From Coniochaeta sp. PMI_546 (lineage: Eukaryota > Ascomycota > Sordariomycetes > Coniochaetales > Coniochaetaceae): a stretch of 64,000 nt of DNA. Both the position numbers and the translations under genes were made by a program. The stretch lies in contig MU271145.1 in NCBI GenBank assembly GCA_021432605.1, forward strand, positions 3,162,001-3,226,000. The letters are read 5' to 3'. Below, piece after piece: positions 55,471-64,000 of this stretch. The notes beneath the pieces were generated by a model. It ran no database searches and was not told the DNA's origin. It saw only the letters and a list, made by a program, of their open reading frames with translations. Numbering within the stretch: the stretch's first letter is position 1; every line of letters begins with the position of its first letter.

Positions 55471-55519
55471 GGAATTCTTATAATAATTGTTAACAGTTCG
55501 TAAAGTAAGTTTCCGGTTC

Positions 55520-56950
55520 TTACGTATTTTCCGAATCGTCGTAATTCTTCTATTTGACGTAATAGAAGTTTACGTCTCTTTCCTTTTTATACCTAAAGAT
55601 CTTTTCCATTTCGTATTCTTACGTTAGTTTAACTTTAATATCTATTATTAACTTCGCGTTTTTAAATACCGGTTCGAAAAACGAGATATAAAATACTAGA
55701 TAAATACGTATATTCGTTAGTAATTAGAGTTTATAATTCAAATTAGATAACTTTTTCTTGATTTTAAATAATCCAATTTTCTTCTAGTCTAATTTATCGT
55801 TTGGTCGTTTTGTTTTAATATTTCGTCGTACGAGGTAAACTTTATCTCCTTCTTATAAGGTTAGTCCCTTTAACCTTTTCTAGTTTACGTATCGTACTAT
55901 TCGTAAGTTAAGTAGTTCTATATATCCGCGAAGCCTTTTATAAAATAATTTCATTTGTTCCGCGGTATATTTTACTTATAGTAGTTCTAAATCCAACGGT
56001 ATTAGTTCGTCTCCCAATACTTCCTTTATAATAGGCTTATAACCGTAATTGATAAAGAACGGTAAATACCCGTTTAACGTTTCGCCGGGTATATTATTAT
56101 AGGCCTATTGTACTATTAGTAGCTACCTAACCTAATTATCTTACTTTTTATTGATATATATCTTTAGATATTGTTTAAGGGTCTAGTTCGTTCGTTCTAT
56201 TTGCCTATCTATCTACGGGTAAAACGATATCGATAACTTATATTTGATTCCGACTTATCGTATTAATATCGTCTAGAATTTTAAGGTAAATAACTTATTT
56301 CTATCGGTAATAAACTATTTGGGTAGTTTATATTAGCTTATTACTACTTTCAAAAAGGCGTAAGCTATATCTTCCGCTATACTTGTTTCTTTATACGGTA
56401 TAAAATACGCGTATTTGGAAAATTTATCTATAACTACCTATACGTTATCGTAAGTAATCCTAGTTATAAGTTCTTTCGATACTAGTAGTTTGACGATAAA
56501 GTTTATCGTAACTATTTCCTATAGTTTCTCCGGTAGTTATATAGGTTACAATAGCCCGTACGGCTTATATTTGTTTGACTTAGCTTTGTTATACTTATCG
56601 TATTCGTTAATAACTTATTTAACTACCTTATCTAGTTTCGGAAAATCGTAAGTCCGCCGTACGCGTTCTTTAATCTTATAGATTCCTTAGTATCTATATA
56701 ACGGATATTTGTAAAATTCTTCTACCAATTCCTTCTATAATTTGTCAGGTACGTATACCTTGTTCCTAAACTATAATAAGCCGTAGTATGACGGAAGTAT
56801 AAAGGTAATATCTTCCTTTATTTCTTCCTTCCGATACTTTTTAATCTTTTCCGCTTATTATTTTTCGGGTTCTACGTTTTATATTATTCCGACTTATATA
56901 TCGAGCTTAAGGTTTCCTTATTAGTTAGTCCTAAAGAAATTCGCCGAACG
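55520..56950 (-). pseudogene. Decayed integrase with chromodomain-type end (pol)
   Basis: The minus-strand reading shows integrase core pieces such as VVIDKFSKYAYFIP, YKLPKQFITDRNKLF and ERTNQTLKQYL, then a C-terminal part with DKVYLVRRNIKTKRPNDKL and EYEMEKI, as in chromovirus integrases. The first catalytic Asp region reads TINFI where TMDFI-like is usual. Many codons are C-to-T/G-to-A changed, with in-frame stops. Confidence 0.8.
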
Positions 56951-56999
56951 TATTTCTTTTTCTAATCTTAAATCTTCTCGTCAACTAAAAACGTCCGCT

Positions 57000-58750
57000 T
57001 TACTATTTTCACTTCTTTTTTTATATATAATTTCGAAATCTAAATCGGTAAGGAACTTATATTATCTAATTTGTTGTTTATTAAGTTCTTTCGTAGAAAT
57101 AAACGTAATAAGATTCTTATAATCCGTTAAGATTTTTATCTTATATCTTATTCTTATAAGGTAGTATTTCTACTCTTTAAACGCCTTAATAATAACTATT
57201 AGTTCCTTATCTAGTATATTATAGTTGAATTCTAATCTATTTAGCTTTTTCGAAAAGAATACTATTAGGTACAATCTCCTTTATTTATCCTTTTATCCCA
57301 ATTAGTTTCCGAATACGAATTCCGACGTATCGGTTTCTATTTCGTAAGGTTTTTCGGGATCCGTAATAACTAATATTAGCTAGTTTAAAATCCTCCTTTT
57401 GAATTTTTAAAACGCCTCTTCCTCTTTCGAAATCTATTCGAACCTTAAGTCTTTCTTAATAAGATTAGTAAGGGGTATTACGATCTTACTATAGTTTTTA
57501 ATAAACTTCCGATAGAAGTTAGTAATCCTTAGAAAGGCTCGTATTCCCGTAACCGTTTTTAATACGGGTTATTCTTTGATAACCTTTAACTTATCCGGGT
57601 CTATTTCGAACTAGCTTAATAATATAACGTAACCGAGAAATTTTACTTTTTGCTAGTAAAATTCGTATTTTTCGGGTTCGACTAATAAATTCGCGTCTTA
57701 TAATACCTATAAGACGAAATAAACGTATTTCTTATATTGTTCGAAGTCTTCCGAATAGATTAAGATATTATCGAAATACGCGACGACGAAGTCGTCTAAC
57801 TACCTTCGAAATACGTAATTGATTATCCTTTGGAAAGAAGCCGGTACGTTAACGAGCCCGAAAGGTATAATATAATATTCGTATTATCCTAACTTAGATC
57901 GTTATACCGTCTTCTATTTATTTCCTTCTTTAATTCGTATTAGGTTATATACTCTTTTGAAGTCTAAGGTAATAAACTATCGGGCCTTATATAACCGATC
58001 TTTTAGTTCGGATATAAGAAATAATAGTCTTCGATCTTTAATAATAATATTATTAAGTTATCGATAGTTTATAACGAGACGTAACTTCCCGTTTTTCTTA
58101 AATACGAATAGGATAAGGTATCTTATTAATAATTATAATAGTCGAATATAACCTTTCTTTAGATTTTCATTAATATATTCTCTTAACGTTTACAATTATA
58201 AATCGTTAAAAGGATAAATCTTATAAAATCCGGGTTCTTTACCTAGTTAAAGATTGATTTCGTAATCCTAACGGTTATATTTAGGTAATCTTATCTTAAG
58301 CTCGGGTTTAAATAGTTTGTTATATCGATAATATTCCTTCGGAATCGTTCGCGTCGATATAAACTAAGTTTTTATAATCGTTTCGTAGATTATCAAAGCT
58401 CTTCTAAAATTACGTATAAGCTTTTCTTCGTAAAGTCCGCTTTTTATAAAAGCTAACTCTCTTTTTAACGTATCCTATTAAAATTAGCCTATCTTCCAAT
58501 TAATTCGGGGATTATTCGTTCGTAATTAAGGTATCCCTAATATTATACCGTACGATAAGATTTCCGTAATATCGAACGTTATTTCTTAATTATAACCTTG
58601 GATAATAACTTAAAAAAGCGTAGTTTCTATATCTACTAGTCCTTATCTATAATCGATAAGGTTTCTATCAATAGTTCTAAATCGGTAAAGCTCGTCCTTT
58701 TTTTTCTAAAGTAATCGTAATATATTAACGAGATTTAACGAGATATAATT
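57000..58750 (-). pseudogene. Decayed reverse transcriptase and RNase H (pol)
   Basis: The minus-strand reading gives the RT palm and thumb region: YIIPFGLVNVPASFQRIINY followed by VVAYFDNILIYS. The catalytic motif Y-x-D-D thus reads Y-F-D-N, a G-to-A change of the second Asp codon. RNase H-type pieces follow downstream on the minus strand. Stops interrupt the frame. Confidence 0.8.
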
Positions 58751-59759
58751 TCCTTATATTCCGCTATCTATTATTACCTAAGTATTATTTCTTTATATAT
58801 TAATCGTAATTCGTAAGTATTCAACTCTTACGGTCGTATATAAAGATCTTTCTATATTACGTCGATATAGTCCCTTTATAATCGACGTTTATCGTTTTTT
58901 TGATCGTTTTTTTAATCTTCGGAACGAAATACCGTAATATTTAGGTTTGTCTTTGGTTTTAGAAAAAGGTTCTAACGGTTCCCCGTAATCTTCCTCTTCT
59001 ATTTCCGACTTAGAAGCTAATAATCTTTCTAAACGTTTATCTATTTCGGTCTATTTCTAATCTATTTCCTTAACCTTCTTTTATACTTATATCTTATAGC
59101 CTCGGTAGCTTGTTAAGAACGCGTTAGTCCGTATATTATAAGTTTATTATCGTACTTAGAACTCTTCGGTTAATTCTCCTTCCGTCGTAATTTATATTAC
59201 GATTTCTAATACCGAATATCCTAATCGTCCCGTTTATCTTACCGAGTTCTCGGGTAAGTAAATAACTTATAATTAGTTCTTGTTTTCGACTTTTCGCTTA
59301 AGTTCCGTTATTATTAGGAATTCCTACCCCGTTAGGTTAAATTATAATTACGTAGTTCCGGGTAACGTTAGTAATAAGTACTATCCGTTCTTATATACTT
59401 CCTCGTATCCTTCGATATCTTTAGGTTTATAAGGGTAAGGTATCGGTCTAGTTATTAATATTCGTATTAATATCTATTTGTAATCTAGTTTTTCCTATAT
59501 ATATTAAATATAACGGTAGAAAACGTACGAATTCTACGAAATCTAGTTATAATAGACTAAATTAATATAAACCGACTCGTAATTTCTATATAAAAGTATT
59601 TGTTCCTCTTCGATTTCGTCCTATTCTCGATCTAATAAGCTAACTAGATACGTTACGTTTATAATATCGTATCCTAATACTATTACCAAATCGACTTCTT
59701 TTCCCGGTAGTTTAAAAAGTATTTTATATTATTATTCTCTACGTATTATTACGATAACG

Positions 59760-60740
59760 CGGGATTCTCTATCCCTTATTATCGCTTGAACCTTATTTTC
59801 GGGGACTAGTTTCCAAGTTTTCTTAGGTTATCGATATTTATTAGCGAAATATCCTTATTTACCGTAATTAAAATACTTCTTATTTTTCTTAAAGTTATCC
59901 TTCCGGGTAACGTCTAATTCTATTGGTCCAAAATAATTATTATAAGCGGTAAACCTCTTTTGGCTAGTATTCGTAATATTATTATTATTAGATCGTCCTT
60001 ATACGATTCCTTTTCGTTTCTTTTCCAATTATCGTTTATATAATCGATTATCGATTAGGATAGCCTAAATAACGTATTTATAAAAAGTCTTAAATCTATC
60101 GGTTTTGTTAAGTTCGTTTTTAACGTTATTACGGAACCTTACGTAAAATTGGATTATAAAAGCCGTTTTTCCCAAATCGAGTTTCGTAAAAAGGCGTTTG
60201 AACTCGGTTATATAAATTCCCGCCGATCTTTTTTACCTTAGGTTTATTAGTTGTCGTTCGGCCGTTCGCGTCTTATTAAGATTACCGAACGTTTCGTAAA
60301 GTTTCTTCTAGAATTTATCGAGATTGTTAAATAATATTCTAGTTTCGGGTTTACGATCGTTAGTAATATTATCTATCTAATCGCGTAACGTTAGTTCGTA
60401 CTATTCCGTAGTTCTTCCCCTTAATATTCTTATTACGTATACTACCCTTTCGTATTCGTAAGCGAAAACCGCCTTATTAATCGAAAAGTACGTATTAGTC
60501 TAGGTAATAAAAGTTTATAACCTTTCGCGGTTCCTATTATAGGATTCCGGCCGCGGGGCCTTAATCTTAGCCGTTCGCTCCGTAATCTTAAAATCGTTCT
60601 TAAGTTCCGCCGATCTAGACTTTAGTTCTTTATATTCGTTCTTTAACTTTTCCAATTTAGTTCCGAACTTAATAACTTACTAAATAAGTTCTTCTTTAGA
60701 TATAATTATAACGGTTCTTTTAATCGATATAATTGTTAAC
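59760..60740 (-). pseudogene. Decayed gag of chromovirus
   Basis: Adjacent to the 5' LTR. The CCHC zinc knuckle at about 59830-59875 reads KYFNYGKxGYFANKY, in which all Cys and His positions have become Tyr (TGY or CAY to TAY), as expected from RIP. Confidence 0.75.
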
Positions 60741-60782
60741 TATTTAATATAAGGTTAACCTACCGAATAAGAGTAATCAAAA

Positions 60783-61175
60783 TATAACGATCTTAAGACG
60801 GGCTAAAGATTAGAAAATAAATTCTATTACTTAAGGTAAGTAAGTTAAGGTATAATAAGTAATCTTTACTCCGGTATCGTTAAGATAAGTATCTTATTTA
60901 ATAATAACCTCGATTGAATATTTAAATTGATTACTAGGTAATTAAGAACTATTTATAACGGAACCTAAAAAGGATTCCTTCTTATATATTAATAAAGATT
61001 ATAATAATAAACGTACTAAACGTCTATCCGATCTATCGTAATAAATACGATCGATACCGATCTTATCTATCAGTTACGTAACTCGAGGTCCCTAACCTAT
61101 ATATTACGATAAGCCTCGTATATATATTCCTTATCTATTGGCGGGGCACCTTCCGTCACCTATAGGTTCGTAATA
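60783..61175 (-). repeat. 5' LTR of chromovirus
   Basis: 393 bp, direct repeat of 54393-54784. It is followed on the minus strand by a TTTTGATTAC sequence at the primer-binding position. The same sequence follows the LTRs of the two plus-strand copies. Confidence 0.88.
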
Positions 61176-61180
61176 ATAGG

Positions 61181-62341
61181 TATCTAAGATTTGTTCTTCT
61201 ACCGTTTCGTCTTATACTTCTACTTTCTAGGGTAAGACTTTTATTTATAGTAGGACTTTTATCCTAATAATTCGTTTCCTAAAATCTATAATTACTTTTA
61301 GAACTTATATATCTATCTCGTTAACTTACTAATTATATTCTAAAGGCTAACCTTCTTATTTTACGTAAAATTACGTTTTATCTTAGATACGGCGCTTATC
61401 CTTAACCTCTTCTATTACTTATTAATCGTTATCCTCTAATATAAGTATTTGTAAATAGTTCTTAAGATATTCTCTTACCCGTAGGTTCTAAGGTTTTAAT
61501 AAGCTAATAGGAAATATATTATATAAGCGGTTATATTATACTAGTAAACTAACGCGATATACCTAAGAACTAATTGCCGTAAGGATTTTAAAAGGTCTAA
61601 TAAACTTAAAGGCTAGCTTTTTATTTGGTACTTTCAACCTTAAGTTCTTAATTAAGAAGGCTATTAGATTACCCTTTTTAAGAATCTTAGGTATATATTT
61701 CGCGTTATAATATTTCGCCTATCGTTAGATAACGACGAGTTAACGTTCTTATAACTCGTTCTTTAACGTAGTTAGTTTCTCTAATCTATCTATAACTACC
61801 GGTACCCCTTTCTAATCAAGATCGTCCTCGATCTTAAGGTAAAAATCTAGTAAAAAGCCAAGTAATATTTTATTAGGACTTATTCCTAAGGTAATACTTT
61901 ATACGTTATTATAAACGAACTACGTAAACGGTAATAAGTTCGGCTAGATTAACTATTAGAAATCAATAAAAGATCGGAAATAGTTCTCTAATATCTAGTT
62001 AGCTCTCTCTATCTAACTATCTATTTAGGGGTAGAACGTTATTAATAATCGTCTCTTGATTTTATTATAATAACAAAGGTTTATCTAGAAGTAATTTATA
62101 AATACGGTATCTCGGTTTAAAACCGCTCTTTTTAAAAGGCCGTATCGTAGTTCTACTTCTATATAAAATAGCTTTACCAGTTCAACTAATATAATAATTA
62201 TACTAGTTAGTAAGAAAATAGTATACTTAGTAAAACGGTCGACGATTATTAAAATCGCGTCGATTATTTTACTCTTATATTAAATTAGACGTAATCTAAT
62301 AATAAAGTCTATTAAGATTTCTTAGAAAAAGCGTACGGGAA
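61181..62341 (-). pseudogene. Integrase remnant of a different gypsy element
   Basis: The minus-strand reading contains integrase pieces distinct from the full-length element: IIDAILIIVDRFTKYTIF, YNKIKRRLLITFYPQ, QIERANQILENY and LLPFTQFVYNN, then a long C-terminal part. Its 3' side was cut by the insertion of the full-length element and its 5' side by the next LTR. Decayed by RIP. Confidence 0.75.
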
Positions 62342-64000
62342 TATTATAGACCTACGGTTACGAAAGGAACCCCGCTAATCGATAAGGAACAGATATATAA
62401 GGCGTATCGTACTATATAGGTTAGGGACCCCGGGTTACGTAACTGATAAGAGGAATAGTTTTATAGCAGACATATTAGGATATAGGTAATAGTTTCCTAT
62501 CAATTATATTACTATAATCTCTATAAATATATAAGAAGGAATCTCTTTAGATTCCGTTATAGATAATTCTTAATCACCTAATAATTAATCTAAGTATTCA
62601 ATCGAGGTTATTATTAAGTAAGATACTTATCTTAACGATATTAGAATAAAGACTACTTGTTATAGCTTAACTTACTTACCCTAAATAATAAAACTTACTT
62701 TCTAATCCTTAGCCCGTCTTAAGATCGTTATATTTTGATTATTCCTATTCGGTAAGTTAACCTTATACCAAATAGCTAATAATCATATCGATAAAAGGAA
62801 CTATTATAATTATATCTAAAGAAGAACTTACTTAATAGGTTACTAAACTCGGAGCTAAATTGGAAAAGTTAAAGAACGAATATAAAGAACTAAAGTCTAG
62901 ATCGGTAGAATTTAAGAACGACCTTAAGATTACGGAACGGGCGGCCAAAATCAAAATCCCGCGGCCGGAACCCTACGACGGGAACCGCGAAAGGTTATAA
63001 ACCTTTATTACCTAGATTAATACGTACCTCTTAATTAATAAGGCGGTTTTCGTTTACGAATACGAAAAAGTAATATATATAATAGGAATATTAAGGGGAA
63101 GAACTACGGAATAATACGAACTAACGTTACGCGATTAGATAGATAATATTACTAACGATCGTAAACCCGAAACCAAAATACTATTTAATAATCTCGATAA
63201 ATTTTAAGAGAAATTCCGCGAGACGTTCGGTAATCCTAATAAGACGCGAACGGCCGAACGATAACTAATAAACCTAAAGTAAAAAAGATCGGCGGGAATT
63301 TATATAACCGAATTCAAACGCTTTTTTACGAAATTCGATTTAAAGGAAACGGTTCTTATAATTCAGTTTTACGGAAGATTTCGTAATAACGTTAAAGACG
63401 AACTTAATAAAACCGATAAGCCCAAAACTCTTTATAAGTATATTATACAAACTATCCTAATCGATAATCGATTATATAAACGACAATTGGAAAAGAAACG
63501 AGGAAGAGTTACGTAAAGACGGTCTAACAATAGTAATACCGCGAATATTAGCCAAAAGAGGTCTACCGCTTATAATAATTATTCTAGACTAATAGAATTG
63601 GACGTTACCCGGAAAGATAATTCTAAGAAAAATAAGAAATATTTTAACTACGGTAAACAAAGATATTTCGCTAATAAATATCGATAACCTAAGAAAGCCT
63701 AGAAACTAATCCCCGAAAATAAGGTTTAGGTAACGATAAAGGACGATAGGTCCCGCGCTATCGTAATAATACATAGAGAATAATAATATAAGGTACTTCT
63801 TAAACTACCGGGAAAAGAAATCGACTTAGTAATAATACTAAAATACGATATTATAAATATAACGTATCTAGTCAATTTATTAAACCGGGAATAAGACGAA
63901 ATCGAGGAAAAACAAATACCCTTATATAAAGATTACGAGTCGGTATATATTAATTCGGTCTATTATAATTAGATTTCGTAAAATTCGTACGTCTTTTACC
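62342..64000 (+). mobile_element. Third Ty3/gypsy copy, 5' part, runs off the window
   Basis: LTR in plus orientation at 62342-62732 (about 391 bp), then gag from about 62800 and the protease region from about 63800, of the same family as the other two copies. gag pieces include KLEKLKNEYKELKSR and KIPRPEPYDGNRERL. The zinc knuckle at about 63640-63690 again has Tyr in place of Cys/His. The element continues beyond 64000. Confidence 0.82.

Larger units (their letters stand above)
54393..61175 (-). mobile_element. Full-length inactivated Ty3/gypsy chromovirus
   Basis: A 6.8-kb LTR retrotransposon on the minus strand: 5' LTR 60783-61175, gag, protease, reverse transcriptase, RNase H, integrase with chromodomain-type end, and 3' LTR 54393-54784. 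It is flanked by the 5-bp duplication ATAGG (54388-54392 and 61176-61180), which fixes its ends. The ends read TA/TA in place of TG/CA, as RIP would leave them. All frames are broken by stops. gag is near 59760-60740, reverse transcriptase near 57600-58700 and integrase near 55520-56950. Confidence 0.88.
49999..64000. repeat. RIP-mutated AT-rich repeat block
   Basis: From just after 49998 to the window end the DNA is AT-rich and almost free of CA and TG dinucleotides, while CG is retained and TA is abundant. This is the signature of CpA-directed RIP acting on repeats. The block holds only decayed transposons and no intact gene. The change of composition is abrupt. Confidence 0.9.

Noticed and set aside
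49999-64000. Foreign or organellar DNA because of the AT-rich composition
   Set aside because: Readable gag, reverse transcriptase, integrase and LTRs, plus CA/TG loss, explain it as RIP-mutated nuclear retroelements.

Overview
The window is fungal nuclear DNA from a filamentous ascomycete (Pezizomycotina, probably Sordariomycetes or a close class; the species cannot be read from the sequence). Evidence: short GT-AG introns of about 50-80 nt with RCTAAC-type branch points, fungal-only families (scytalone dehydratase, DUF3433, DUF2293, DUF7726-like, Mdm10, GOOX-type FAD oxidases), and a terminal block of retroelements with the CpA-to-TpA decay typical of repeat-induced point mutation (RIP).

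Layout. 1-5.3 kb is housekeeping: the 3' end of eIF3c, a divergent pair of ribosomal protein genes (uS11/S14 minus, uL30/L7 plus) sharing a 331-bp promoter with an AGCCCTAA site, and mitochondrial Fe-S protein Isa2. L7 intron 2 carries a candidate C/D snoRNA whose guide matches 25S rRNA. 7-14.5 kb is secretory/accessory: a secreted duplicated lectin-like protein, a tannase/feruloyl esterase and a tail-anchored FMN-binding protein. 15.4-16.2 kb is ribosomal eS19. 17.5-19.3 kb is the most unusual part: an ankyrin protein with a C-terminal SsdA-like nucleic-acid deaminase domain, followed immediately by a broken fungal HNH nuclease gene whose two expected catalytic histidines are both arginine. 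19.6-29.2 kb holds a ZIP zinc transporter, MDM10, the melanin enzyme scytalone dehydratase, a DUF2293 protein and a TauD/Jlp1-type dioxygenase. With the Dal5-family transporter and the flavin monooxygenase at 30.4-34.1 kb, the last of these suggests an organosulfur (sulfonate) utilisation group. 35-46.9 kb has a tandem DUF7726-like protein, a large DUF3433 membrane protein, an unusual intron-bearing tRNA gene, a small fungal hypothetical protein and a CorA-type transporter. 48.3-50 kb is a secreted GOOX/berberine-bridge-type oxidase.

50-64 kb is a sharply bounded AT-rich block, almost without CA/TG dinucleotides, starting within about 20 bp of the oxidase stop codon. It contains one full-length but inactivated Ty3/gypsy chromovirus on the minus strand (54393-61175, 392/393-bp LTRs, 5-bp duplication ATAGG), a truncated LTR-gag-protease copy between inverted repeats, the integrase remnant of a different gypsy element, and the 5' part of a third LTR element running off the window.

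Exon boundaries were assigned by eye from splice signals, frame continuity and family knowledge. All multi-exon models given here are divisible by three and end in a stop codon. No database search was run.
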